Source: Planctomycetota bacterium (GTDB taxonomy: Bacteria > Planctomycetota > UBA1135 > GCA-002686595). Taken from it: a stretch of 64,000 nt of DNA. The position numbers and the translations under genes are program-made. The stretch covers positions 19,169-83,168 of the forward strand of contig JAJDEW010000129.1 of assembly GCA_029259595.1 (NCBI GenBank), written 5' to 3'. Positions within the stretch are counted from its first letter, which is position 1. Every line of letters begins with the position of its first letter. Positions 54,439-62,574 of the stretch are shown one piece after another. The notes under the pieces are model-generated. The model saw only the letters and a list, made by a program, of their open reading frames with translations. It had not been told where the DNA came from and searched no databases.

Positions 54439-57129
54439 TCAGCGCCAGCGCCGCGGCTCGTACGGCACCTCCGGCACCAAGACCCAGGCCGCGTTGTTCG
54501 TCTCCGAGATTTCCGCGACGGCCTCGTCCCCGTCCAGTACGACGACGTAGGTCGCGTCCCGCGGCAGCGCCTCGAAGGTCAACTCGGTCGTGACGCCTCC
54601 AGCCAGCGTGAGCTCCCGTTTCAGGAGCGGTGCAGGCGCGGAGATCGAGAGGCGCTCGCCTCCGTCGATCGGCTCTCTGCCGAAGTACGCGGACTCGAGC
54701 GGCCTTCCGTCGAGACTGGCCTCCAGCACGATGTGCGCTGCATCGTCCACTTCCACGACCAGTTCGAAGTCGACGATCTGCCCCGAGAGGCTCGAGACCT
54801 GGTCGTTGCGATAGCCGACGCGATCCTTCCACGTGAACGACCCGTCCTGCGCGATCGACAAGGCGCGTCGAGGGTCCGCCGTGACCGCGCTGACCCGCGC
54901 TCCTTCGAAACGCCCGCTCCCCTCGAAGTCGGCGGCCTTGCGGAAGGAGGAGGGAATGTAGAGCGCCACGAAGACGCGCACGCGTCGTGGACCGAGCGGC
55001 TCGAGACGGGTGAGCAGCGTGGGGTCGGCGAACGCGACGACCGGCCGGTCCGCGAGGCGCGCGTCAGCGCGGGAGGAATACAGCCTCAGCGTCCCCGTTG
55101 CGGCGAGCTCCCCCGCGTTCTGCACGGAGACCGCCAGCGCGTCGCCTTCAAAGACGAGATCCGGGTTCTCGACGACGAAGTCGCTCAGCCCGCGCTGCGA
55201 GATCCAAACCGGGCTCGACCAGGCACGCTGCTCGTCGTCCTGGAACAAGCGCACGTACACGTAGCTGGTCTTCGCCCCGGATTCTGGCGGATCGAAGGGC
55301 GCCAGCGTCGTCGTCGCCTCGTAGTCCAGCATCCCCGGCTCGGCCGTCGACACGACCTCCCCGTCGCGAATGATCTCCACCCGTCGGATGCGCTCCGTCC
55401 CGTTGACACGAACGCTCACCTCCAGCGGCGCTCCCGCGTCCAGGAAGATCTCGCTCCCCGCGCGTGCTTCGGCGACCGTGACGTCGAGCAGGATGCGCGC
55501 GCCGGTCGTCGCGTGACAGCGGCGCTGCGCGAGTGCATCGAAGAGGGCCGCTCGGCTCAGCCCCTCGGCATCCACGCAGGCCAGGCCGGAGAGGCCGGGT
55601 TGCAGGTGGTGGGAGTCGCTGCTGGCGATGAGGCCGAGACGATGGCCCCGTGCCAGAGCCGAGCGGTAGTCGCTACCCGCCACGGCGCCGGCGTAGTTCA
55701 AGCTGAAGTCGTCCGGATGCCGCCACGACTCGAACGCGTTCTCGGACGTGCCGTGAGTGGAATAGATCTCGGCCAATCGATTCGTCTTGCGGCTCGTCAA
55801 GCGCCAATCGACCGGATCGAGGAGAGCAAAGTGATGAGGGATCTCCAGGAACGCTCTGCCCTTGCCCCGCAGGAAGGAGGCGTACCCCGCGTTCGAACCG
55901 TAGGCATCCACAGGGTGAAAGACCGCAAACGGTTCGTCCGTCACGAGGTAGTAGTTGCGATGCCCCTGGAAGGTCATCGTCTCGGCGGCAAAGAACGTTA
56001 CGAACCGACCGGGATCGTGGAACGCCTGGGTGGCCGGCGCGATCTCCGCGATCCAGGCCGGTCCGAGACTCGCGGCAAAGTGCTCGGTCAACGCCGCGAA
56101 GTCGAGATCCGCGAAGTCGCGTGCGAACTCCAGGTTCGCCGCACTGCTCCCACCCAGCCAATCCGCGTGCCCGTTGTGCGTGTGGATGTGGATGTCGCCC
56201 CAGTAGTGGCGGGAAGCCGGCTCGACGGCGTGCACGCGGATCGGATTCGATCGCTGAGTCACTCCGTCCTCCGACACGACCGTCACGCGCTGGAGCCCCG
56301 GCGTTCGGAAGCGAACCCGGTGCGCGAGGACGGCCTCCGACAGGTTCGTGCTCGCTCCATGAACGGCTTCGGCGTCCGTCGTTTCGAACCGGAGTCCCGC
56401 TGGAACCGGCCATTCGCAGCGCTCGAAGTAGTTGCGCTTTGCTCCCCGGGGTTGCTGAACGAGCGTCGCGACCTGGACATCGATCTCCTCCCCGACGACG
56501 ACATCCGAAGGAGCCGTGACGCGCAGTCTCAAGTCGCGGGCGGGGACCAGCACCTCGGGGAGGGCGCGGACGCGTAGCGTGTCGAGCCAGACCCTGCGCC
56601 ACGGGCTGGCCTCCTGGAATCGGGAGAGGGGCCCGAAGACGAGCGTGGTCTTGCGGGTCTTCGCGAAGAAGAAGCCCGAGGCCACCTGCCAGTTCTCATG
56701 CCGGGGGAGCTCCGCGTGTTCGAAGGCCGACGGGATGATGGAGAGTCGAATGTCGCGCGGTGACTCGCCGTCCACCGAAACTGTGTATCGAAGCCCCGCC
56801 GAAGGCCCCGGCGCCTGGAGCGCGACGTCGATTCGGTAGCGCCGTCCGACCTCGAGCTCGAGCTCGCGCCGCAGCGTGCCGAAGCGCAGGCCTTCCGCGG
56901 CACCGGGGTCCAGCTCGGCCACGTGGGAGCCTCCATGGGCGCCAGCGCCGACTTCCACCCTCCGCATTCCGTGGATTGCGTGGTCGGATGACGGATCCTC
57001 GAAGCTCTCCAGGAACACCACGTCCGTGGCGCCTTCCCAGCCCTCCCCGCGGGTGAAGCGGTAGGCCAAGAACCCGAGGGCCAGAACGAGGAGGACTCCC
57101 GTCCACCGAAAGCGCAACGTGAGGTGCAT
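54439..57129 (-). CDS. Secreted or anchored DUF3604 (PHP-like) protein
   Basis: 896 residues. An N-terminal membrane helix (about 9-24) serves as signal or anchor. Two beta-sandwich regions follow (about 30-190 and 195-300). The DUF3604 domain (about 305-620) has YWGDIHIHTHNGHADW, DFAALTEHF, FAAETMTFQGHRNYYL, LEIPHHF and IASSDSHHLQPG, a set of His/Asp residues like a PHP metal site. The C-terminal third has further beta domains, the last CARDB-like (EVDDAAHIVLEASLDG, ISETNNAAW). A metal-dependent hydrolase outside the cytoplasm is inferred; substrate unknown. Upstream of the sulfotransferase-like gene by 63 bases. Confidence 0.85.
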   Translation of the reverse strand: MHLTLRFRWTGVLLVLALGFLAYRFTRGEGWEGATDVVFLESFEDPSSDHAIHGMRRVEVGAGAHGGSHVAELDPGAAEGLRFGTLRRELELEVGRRYRIDVALQAPGPSAGLRYTVSVDGESPRDIRLSIIPSAFEHAELPRHENWQVASGFFFAKTRKTTLVFGPLSRFQEASPWRRVWLDTLRVRALPEVLVPARDLRLRVTAPSDVVVGEEIDVQVATLVQQPRGAKRNYFERCEWPVPAGLRFETTDAEAVHGASTNLSEAVLAHRVRFRTPGLQRVTVVSEDGVTQRSNPIRVHAVEPASRHYWGDIHIHTHNGHADWLGGSSAANLEFARDFADLDFAALTEHFAASLGPAWIAEIAPATQAFHDPGRFVTFFAAETMTFQGHRNYYLVTDEPFAVFHPVDAYGSNAGYASFLRGKGRAFLEIPHHFALLDPVDWRLTSRKTNRLAEIYSTHGTSENAFESWRHPDDFSLNYAGAVAGSDYRSALARGHRLGLIASSDSHHLQPGLSGLACVDAEGLSRAALFDALAQRRCHATTGARILLDVTVAEARAGSEIFLDAGAPLEVSVRVNGTERIRRVEIIRDGEVVSTAEPGMLDYEATTTLAPFDPPESGAKTSYVYVRLFQDDEQRAWSSPVWISQRGLSDFVVENPDLVFEGDALAVSVQNAGELAATGTLRLYSSRADARLADRPVVAFADPTLLTRLEPLGPRRVRVFVALYIPSSFRKAADFEGSGRFEGARVSAVTADPRRALSIAQDGSFTWKDRVGYRNDQVSSLSGQIVDFELVVEVDDAAHIVLEASLDGRPLESAYFGREPIDGGERLSISAPAPLLKRELTLAGGVTTELTFEALPRDATYVVVLDGDEAVAEISETNNAAWVLVPEVPYEPRRWR

Positions 57130-57240
57130 CGCTCGGCGCGAGAATAGTCGAGCCCCCCGTATCCGTCACCCTTCCCGGGGTGTGGCGTGGGTTTTCTGCT
57201 GCCACCCCGCGCCAACCTCCTCTGGCCAGGTCCAGTTCGC

Positions 57241-57246
57241 TAGGCT
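57241..57246 (+). promoter_or_regulatory. Putative -10 element for the transporter-like lipoprotein gene
   Basis: TAGGCT, 7 bases before the ATG at 57254. Confidence 0.3.
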
Positions 57247-57253
57247 TCGCGCC

Positions 57254-58012
57254 ATGAAGCGAACGATTCTCCTCCTCTCCTTCTGCTTGTTGTTCACCGC
57301 GTGCAAGGGCCTGGGTCAGGGCTCTCCCGTCACGCCCCAACGCCCCACCTTTTCGTCCGACACCAACACGACCCCCGAAGGCACGGTCGAGGTCGAAGCC
57401 GGCATGGTCGCCGACCCCGACGACATCTTCGCCTTCCCCGCCGTCGCGAAGTTCGGCATGAGTCCCAAGACCGAGGCTTTCCTGGGTTGGACCCCGCTGC
57501 AGATCGTCGATCAGAACGATGACAACGAGACCGGGACGGGCGACGTGCTGGTCGGTGTCCGCCACCGGATCCTCGAGCTCGACAAGAAGACGTCCGTCGC
57601 CGTCCAGGGTGCGGTCAAGCTGCCCACGGCGGACGAGAACCGGGGGCTGGGCACGGGCGAGATCGACGCCTCGTTCGCCGGCATCATCACCAAGCTCCAC
57701 GACCAGACGGCCATCACGGGCTACTACCAGTTCGACTTCCTGGGGGACCCTGGCGGCGACACGAACGTCGGACACGGCCTGGCGATCGCCGCCTCGCGAG
57801 CCATCGACGACAAGGTCGGCTTGTACGGCGAGCTGGCGGAGATCTACGTCCCCGAGCTCGACTTCAGCTCGTTCTTCGGCACGTTCGGGTTGACGTACAC
57901 CCGCGCGCAGGACTTTGTCATCGACGCCGGAATCCTGGTCGGCTTGTCGAACGATGCGCCGGACGCGCAGATTCTGATCGGCATGACGCGCAATCTGGGC
58001 CGAATCCGTTGA
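57254..58012 (+). CDS. Outer-membrane beta-barrel-like protein (phenol MetA-type transporter family), possible lipoprotein
   Basis: 252 residues from ATG 57254. A signal sequence (about 1-16) has a lipobox-like LFTAC. The body alternates strand-like segments: GTVEVEAGM, AKFGMSPKTEAFLGWTPLQ, GTGDVLVGVRHRILE, AVQGAVKLPTADENRGLGTG and FGLTYTRAQDFVIDAG. This pattern matches the MetA-pathway phenol-degradation/transporter barrel family. Probably in the outer membrane; solute unknown. Confidence 0.78.
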   Translation: MKRTILLLSFCLLFTACKGLGQGSPVTPQRPTFSSDTNTTPEGTVEVEAGMVADPDDIFAFPAVAKFGMSPKTEAFLGWTPLQIVDQNDDNETGTGDVLVGVRHRILELDKKTSVAVQGAVKLPTADENRGLGTGEIDASFAGIITKLHDQTAITGYYQFDFLGDPGGDTNVGHGLAIAASRAIDDKVGLYGELAEIYVPELDFSSFFGTFGLTYTRAQDFVIDAGILVGLSNDAPDAQILIGMTRNLGRIR

Positions 58013-58038
58013 GGCTGGCCTCGACCGCGACCGGAGCC

Positions 58039-58044
58039 TAGGCT
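58039..58044 (+). promoter_or_regulatory. Putative -10 element for the small four-helix membrane protein
   Basis: TAGGCT, 6 bases before the ATG at 58051. Confidence 0.3.
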
Positions 58045-58050
58045 GCGCCC

Positions 58051-58449
58051 ATGCTCCGCAAGATCGCCGCGACGCTTCTGGGCGTCCTAGCCGGGATCCT
58101 CGCGATCTCCCTCGTCCAGGCCCTCGGACACCGGTTCGATCCACCGCCGGAGAACCCCGAAGACCTCGAGGTGATGCGCGCGTTCATCGCGGGCTTGCCG
58201 CTGCGGGCCTTCCTCTTCGTCCTCGCGTCCTACGTCATCGGCAGCTTCTTCGCCGGCTGGACGGCGGGCAAGGTCGGGAAGACGATGCGGCCAGCCTGGA
58301 TCGCGGGCGGCGTCTTGATGCTCGCGGGCATCCTCAACGTGGTCATTCTTCCCCACCCCACGTGGTTCATGGTCGCGTCGCTTTCCTGCTATCTGCCGTG
58401 CGCCTGGTTCGGCGCGCGGCAGGCCGGCGCCCACCGTCCGGCGGGCTGA
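58051..58449 (+). CDS. Small four-helix membrane protein
   Basis: 132 residues, membrane helices at about 6-24, 50-72, 84-102 and 106-122. SYVIGSFFAGWTAGKVG contains a Gly-rich helix packing motif. No characterised family recognised; similar short proteins are annotated as hypothetical membrane proteins in many bacteria. It stands 38 bases after the barrel-like gene but has its own start-proximal TAGGCT. Confidence 0.75.
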   Translation: MLRKIAATLLGVLAGILAISLVQALGHRFDPPPENPEDLEVMRAFIAGLPLRAFLFVLASYVIGSFFAGWTAGKVGKTMRPAWIAGGVLMLAGILNVVILPHPTWFMVASLSCYLPCAWFGARQAGAHRPAG

Positions 58450-58505
58450 TCCGCGCTGCTTCGGTCGTCGCCGACGGGTCGAGCACGAACCCGTGATGGA
58501 GGCGG

Positions 58506-59579
58506 CTAGTCGGCGCCCGCGACCAGGCCTGCTCGCACGACCAGACCTGCCCTCTCGAGGTAGAGCGCGAGCCAGCGCCCGAACACCTCGTTGCCCTGCG
58601 CGTTGGCGTGGCCGTGCGCTTCGAGGGTGATGTCGACCGGACGCTCGACGAGGTTGCGGATCACGAGGTCGAGCCGCGCGGTCAGGAAGCCGTGCCGCTT
58701 GCCCTCCCGGAAGGCCTGGTCCAGCATCCAGTTCGAAGGCTGGCGCTGGTCCCAGCTCTCGTGGCGCGAAAGGCGTGGAAAGGTCACGAGCACGACCGGG
58801 AAACCGTGCGCTCGAGACTCCTCACGGATCTGGTCGAAAGCCTTCACGACGGTCTTCCATGGCGCCCTTTCCGGGTCGTGCAAGTACGTCCGGTAGGTCC
58901 CCGCCGCGCGCACCTCGCGACCGCGTTCCCACTGCTCCCAGAGCCGACCCAGCTCGAAGCGTTCGATGCGATTCGGCCGATGGAAGTAGGAGTGGAGCTC
59001 CGTGTCCGAATGCACGTCGGGGTCGTTCAGAACGTATCCGAGGATCACGAGGTCCGGCTGGAACCGCAGCACCTTCGTCCGCAGGACCGCGGCTTCCTCC
59101 GCCGTGCTGTAACCGGGGACGCCGAAGTTCAGGACCTCGTAGCGCCGTCCGTCCGGAGCGCGCTCGTTGAGCACTTGCTCGAGAACGTGCGGGTAGGTCT
59201 CGTCGTCCTCGACACCCTGGCCGAACGTGAACGAGTCCCCGACCGCCGCGATCCGCACGACCCCTTCCGGCTTCGCCACGGAGACCTCGGCGCCGCGCAT
59301 GCCGTGTGAATTCGTCGTGACCTGTACACCGTCACCGGCGTGGTTGAAGACCAAGCTCGGAGCCAGCTCGTACTCCAGACCGGGCACGTCAGAGGCTCGA
59401 TGCAAGCGCGACGTGAAGCCGAACTGTGGCTCGGTCACGCGTCGAAACGGCACGGGCGCGAGCAGGCGCAACACGACTTCGACCAGGACCACGGCGACCA
59501 CGAGGCTCGCGGGCACGAGCACGCAAGGAACCAAGAGTCGCTTCGAACGAGGGCGGCGCGGTCGATCGGAGGCACTCAT
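58506..59579 (-). CDS. Membrane-anchored SGNH/GDSL-family hydrolase
   Basis: 357 residues. One N-terminal helix (about 15-40) anchors it. The SGNH blocks are VGDSFTFGQGVEDDETYP (Ser nucleophile), a glycine in NFGVPGYST, an asparagine in LGYVLNDPD and a C-terminal EAHGHANAQGNEVFG with the His. Typical activities are ester or acetyl hydrolysis on polysaccharides; relatives occur in envelope gene clusters. It converges on the small membrane protein. Confidence 0.85.
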   Translation of the reverse strand: MSASDRPRRPRSKRLLVPCVLVPASLVVAVVLVEVVLRLLAPVPFRRVTEPQFGFTSRLHRASDVPGLEYELAPSLVFNHAGDGVQVTTNSHGMRGAEVSVAKPEGVVRIAAVGDSFTFGQGVEDDETYPHVLEQVLNERAPDGRRYEVLNFGVPGYSTAEEAAVLRTKVLRFQPDLVILGYVLNDPDVHSDTELHSYFHRPNRIERFELGRLWEQWERGREVRAAGTYRTYLHDPERAPWKTVVKAFDQIREESRAHGFPVVLVTFPRLSRHESWDQRQPSNWMLDQAFREGKRHGFLTARLDLVIRNLVERPVDITLEAHGHANAQGNEVFGRWLALYLERAGLVVRAGLVAGAD

Positions 59580-59924
59580 GACAAGTCGTCATTATGAGTG
59601 AGGAAACTGCCCCCGTGTCGCGAAAGCTTTTCCCGTGCGGCGCAGGTCGACGTCAGCGCAACCGAGTCGCGAGGGTGCGCGCCTGACGGACGAGCGCCTC
59701 TCCCTCTCGAGCCACGATCGTACCGGGAAGCGTCTTCGCGAGCGCGCGGGTGACCGCGCCACAATGGCTCCGCTCGGATCCACTCGTGGGGTGACTCGAA
59801 CCCGGCCTGTCGCACGTCTTCGAGCACGAAGGCCTGCAACCGACCGCCCACTCCGAGCTTGGGCGAGGACGAACGCGAGGGCGACGAGTACGACTGCGGC
59901 ATGAGCCGCGCGGAGCCTGCACGC
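59580..59924. other. Gap with a faint, possibly decayed reading frame on the minus strand
   Basis: 345 bases with no confident gene. On the minus strand three partial coding-like stretches follow one another in different frames: a hydrophobic AHAAVVLVALAFVLAQA, then GRLQAFVLEDVRQAG, then a stretch ending EALVRQARTLATRLR and a stop at 59653. They could be pieces of a short exported protein broken by two frameshifts. The opposite strand reads worse. Confidence 0.3.
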
Positions 59925-60242
59925 TCAACTCGACCGCAGCTCGGCCACCAGCTCGTCCAGCACGCGGGCACCGGCCACGAGGCGCTCCTTCTCGGCTCGG
60001 GAGAAGCGTTTGATCGAGGCCTCGACGCGCAAGGCCAGCCCACGTTCCCCGATCGCGTGCGACAGCTCGAGCGAGAGCGGTCCGCGTCCGCGCAAGTACT
60101 TGGCCCCACGTCCCAGCTCGTGCTCGCCGAAGCGGCGTTCGACGTCGGTCGCGATGCCGGTGTACAGGCTTCCGTCCTGACAACGCACCAGATAGACGTG
60201 CCAGCAGACGGGCGCTGGCTCGGACGAGCTCTCGGCTTCCAC
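59925..60242 (-). CDS. GIY-YIG nuclease-fold protein (YhbQ-like, UPF0213)
   Basis: 105 residues from GTG 60242. WHVYLVRCQDGSLYTGIATD carries the GIY-YIG core in its VYL/YTG form. It is followed by VERRFGEHELGRGAKYLRG with the conserved Arg and His and the usual helical tail ending AELRSS. The single-domain UPF0213 family lacks an established role. TATGGT sits 6 bases before the GTG, which supports it; longer frames upstream run through a repeat and are unlikely. Confidence 0.85.
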   Translation of the reverse strand: MEAESSSEPAPVCWHVYLVRCQDGSLYTGIATDVERRFGEHELGRGAKYLRGRGPLSLELSHAIGERGLALRVEASIKRFSRAEKERLVAGARVLDELVAELRSS

Positions 60243-60248
60243 GCCAAG

Positions 60249-60254
60249 ACCATA
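60249..60254 (-). promoter_or_regulatory. Putative -10 element for the GIY-YIG gene
   Basis: TATGGT on the minus strand, 6 bases before GTG 60242 and adjacent to repeat copy B. Confidence 0.3.
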
Positions 60255-60255
60255 G

Positions 60256-60339
60256 CAGCCCGATGATCGAGCGCTTCGGATGCGATGTACGTGACCTTCC
60301 GGACGCGTGCAGCACGCCGGATGACTTCTCAGCGGGCTG
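60256..60339. repeat. Intergenic palindromic repeat, copy B
   Basis: 84 bases bounded by CAGCCCGATGA and TCAGCGGGCTG (one mismatch when paired). It shares GGACGCGTGCAGC and CCGGATGACTTCTCA with copy A at 45956-46016 and has about 23 extra bases containing a near-duplicate of the TTCGGA unit. It lies between the GIY-YIG gene and the oxidoreductase operon. Confidence 0.7.
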
Positions 60340-60356
60340 ATAGCCCGCATCCAGCC

Positions 60357-60380
60357 CGAGATCGTGCGACAGTTCGGCCC
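60357..60380. repeat. 24-bp intergenic sequence shared with 29417-29440
   Basis: Begins CGAGATCGTGCGACAGTTCG; 22 of 24 bases match the stretch at 29417-29440. It lies 18 bases beyond repeat copy B in the same intergenic region. Confidence 0.35.
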
Positions 60381-60508
60381 GGCCCCGACGGACGGCACGA
60401 TCCGGCACGGGTCTGGACGCGAAAGAACTTCCGGTTTGCTCCGTCGCCGGGGATCGCCGACCATGCTTGGGAATCGGTCGGAGGCTGCCGATAGCACAGA
60501 GCCCCACC

Positions 60509-61558
60509 ATGAAAGCCACCATTATCGGAGCCGGCGCCATCGCGCGCGAACACCTCGCCTCTCTCGCCGACCTGCCGCATGTCGAGATCGCCGGGATCTG
60601 TGACCTTTCGCCGGTCATGGCGGAGACGACAGCACGGGAGTTCGGCGGTGTGCCGTGGTTCACCGATCACCGGAAGATGCTAGACGAGGTGCGGCCGGAC
60701 GCCGTCCACGTGACGACGCCGCCGCAGACACACTTCCGGCTGGCGATGGACGCGCTCGACGCCGGCGCCCACGTCTTGGTCGAGAAGCCGATCACGCACG
60801 AGCACGACGAGATCGCGAAGCTCTTCGAGCACGCGAATTCCAAGGGGCGCGTGCTGATCGAGGACCACAACTACATGTTCAACCAGCCCGTCCAGGAGCT
60901 CTTGCGCCTGGTCGAGACGGGCGAGCTGGGCGAGGTCACGCACGTCGAGGTGGCGATCGCGCTCGGAATCGCCGGCGACGGCAGCCGCTACACCGACCCG
61001 AACCTCCCGCATCCGTGCCTGAAGCTGCCGGGCGGCGCGATCGCGGACTTTCTCACGCACCTCGCCTACCTGGCCTGGCTGTTCGTCGGGCCGCACCGTT
61101 CGCTGCGTACCGTGTGGAAGAAGCGCGACGCGACGACGACGCTTCCCAGCGACGAGGTCCGCGCGCTGGTCGACGCGGAACGCGGAACCGCGCTGTTGTC
61201 GTTCAGTGCGCACGCCCAACCGGACCTGTTCTCGCTGCGCGTGTTCGGTACGAAGCTGCGGGCCCAGGCGAGCCTGTTCGATCCCTTGCTGGCGATCGAA
61301 CGCCTGCGCGGGGGACCACGCCCGCTCATGCCTGTCGCGAACGGACTCGCGGTGGCCAAGGCCTTCGGCCAGGGCGGCCTCGGCGGCCTGTGGCGCAAGC
61401 TCTCGGGTCGTCCGATGAGCTACGAGGGCCTGTTCGAGCTCGTGGCGCGCTTCTACAGCGCGGCCGCGGGCGAAGGCTCGACGCCCGTCCCCCAGCGTCA
61501 GATCGAAGAGGTCAATCGCCTGGTCGCCGACCTGACGAAAGAGGAGTTCTCGTTTTGA
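60509..61558 (+). CDS. Gfo/Idh/MocA-family oxidoreductase
   Basis: 349 residues. Rossmann start IIGAGAIAREHLASL, the cofactor/substrate motif VEKPITHEHDE (EKP with catalytic Lys) and DHNYMFNQPVQEL are clear family features; the C-terminal domain includes GGAIADFLTHLAYLAW. These NAD(P)-dependent enzymes oxidise or reduce sugars, often nucleotide sugars. It is first in a coupled trio with an SDR epimerase (TTGA) and a glycosyltransferase (ATGA), so work on a sugar for envelope polysaccharide or glycolipid is likely. The 266-base upstream region holds two repeats. Confidence 0.88.
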   Translation: MKATIIGAGAIAREHLASLADLPHVEIAGICDLSPVMAETTAREFGGVPWFTDHRKMLDEVRPDAVHVTTPPQTHFRLAMDALDAGAHVLVEKPITHEHDEIAKLFEHANSKGRVLIEDHNYMFNQPVQELLRLVETGELGEVTHVEVAIALGIAGDGSRYTDPNLPHPCLKLPGGAIADFLTHLAYLAWLFVGPHRSLRTVWKKRDATTTLPSDEVRALVDAERGTALLSFSAHAQPDLFSLRVFGTKLRAQASLFDPLLAIERLRGGPRPLMPVANGLAVAKAFGQGGLGGLWRKLSGRPMSYEGLFELVARFYSAAAGEGSTPVPQRQIEEVNRLVADLTKEEFSF

Positions 61559-62574
61559 AGGTCCTCGTCACCGGAGCCAACGGCTTTCTCGGTCGCCACG
61601 TCGTCGCGACCTTGCTCGCGCAGGGCCATGAGGTTCGTGCCCTGGTGCGGCCCGCCTCGAACATCGAGCGGCTGGGCTGGGGTTCGGACGTCGAGGTCTT
61701 CCGCGCGGACCTGCGCGGCGGAACCGACCTCGCACCGGCCTTCGAAGGCGTCGACGCACTCGTGCACCTCGCGACGCAGATGGTCGGCGACGACTTCACG
61801 ATTCTCTCGGGTACGCTGACCGGGACCGAGCGCCTGTTCACCGCCATGGCCGGCTCCGACGTGAAGCGACTCGTGCTGTGCAGCAGCTTCTCCGTCTACG
61901 ACTGGACCGCCGTGCGCGGCCGCCATCGCGAGGACTCTCCGCTCGCGACGGACACGAAGTCGATCGGCGGCTACGCCGTCGCGAAGCAGGGTCAAGAGGA
62001 GCTCGCGCGCCGCGGTGTCGCGGAACACGGATGGGAGCTCACGATCCTGCGCCCGGGGTTCATCTGGGGCCGCGGCAACGAGGACCTGCCTTGCATCGGT
62101 CAGCGCTTCGGACGCTGGCAGGTGGTCTTCGGCCCGCGCCGTCGGTTGGCTCTGGCCCACGTCGAGAACTGCGCCAGCGCCTTCGTCGCCGTCCTCGAGA
62201 ACGACGCCTCCAAGGGCGAGGTCTTCAACCTGGTCGATGACGACGAGGTCACGGCCATGCGCTATGCGCGCGATCAGCGCGAACGGACCCACAACACGAC
62301 GACGCTCGTGCGGCTGCCCTACGTCGTGACGCGCTTCTTCGTCTCCTGCGTCAACTTCGTCAGCCGGATCATCTTCGACGGTCGCGGCAAGCTGCCCAGC
62401 ATGTTCGTTCCCGTTCGCTTCGAACTGCGCTACAAGCCCCTGCGCTTCTCGAACAAGAAGCTGCTCGAGAAGCTCGGATGGCGTCCGCCTTTGAACTACG
62501 ACGCATGCCTCGATCGAACGTATGCGACGGCAAAGGCGCCCAAGCCGAAGGGCCGCAACGGCCTCGCGGCATGA
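61555..62574 (+). CDS. NAD-dependent epimerase/dehydratase (extended SDR)
   Basis: 339 residues from TTG 61555, which overlaps the previous stop as TTGA and has GAGGAG 8 bases upstream; no ATG is available before the Rossmann fold. VTGANGFLGRHV is the G-x-x-G-x-x-G motif, CSSFSVYDW gives the serine and GGYAVAKQ the Tyr-x3-Lys. A C-terminal region with hydrophobic stretches (VRLPYVVTRFFVSCVNFVSR) hints at membrane association. Likely acts on a nucleotide sugar or similar; exact reaction unknown. Confidence 0.87.
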   Translation: MKVLVTGANGFLGRHVVATLLAQGHEVRALVRPASNIERLGWGSDVEVFRADLRGGTDLAPAFEGVDALVHLATQMVGDDFTILSGTLTGTERLFTAMAGSDVKRLVLCSSFSVYDWTAVRGRHREDSPLATDTKSIGGYAVAKQGQEELARRGVAEHGWELTILRPGFIWGRGNEDLPCIGQRFGRWQVVFGPRRRLALAHVENCASAFVAVLENDASKGEVFNLVDDDEVTAMRYARDQRERTHNTTTLVRLPYVVTRFFVSCVNFVSRIIFDGRGKLPSMFVPVRFELRYKPLRFSNKKLLEKLGWRPPLNYDACLDRTYATAKAPKPKGRNGLAA

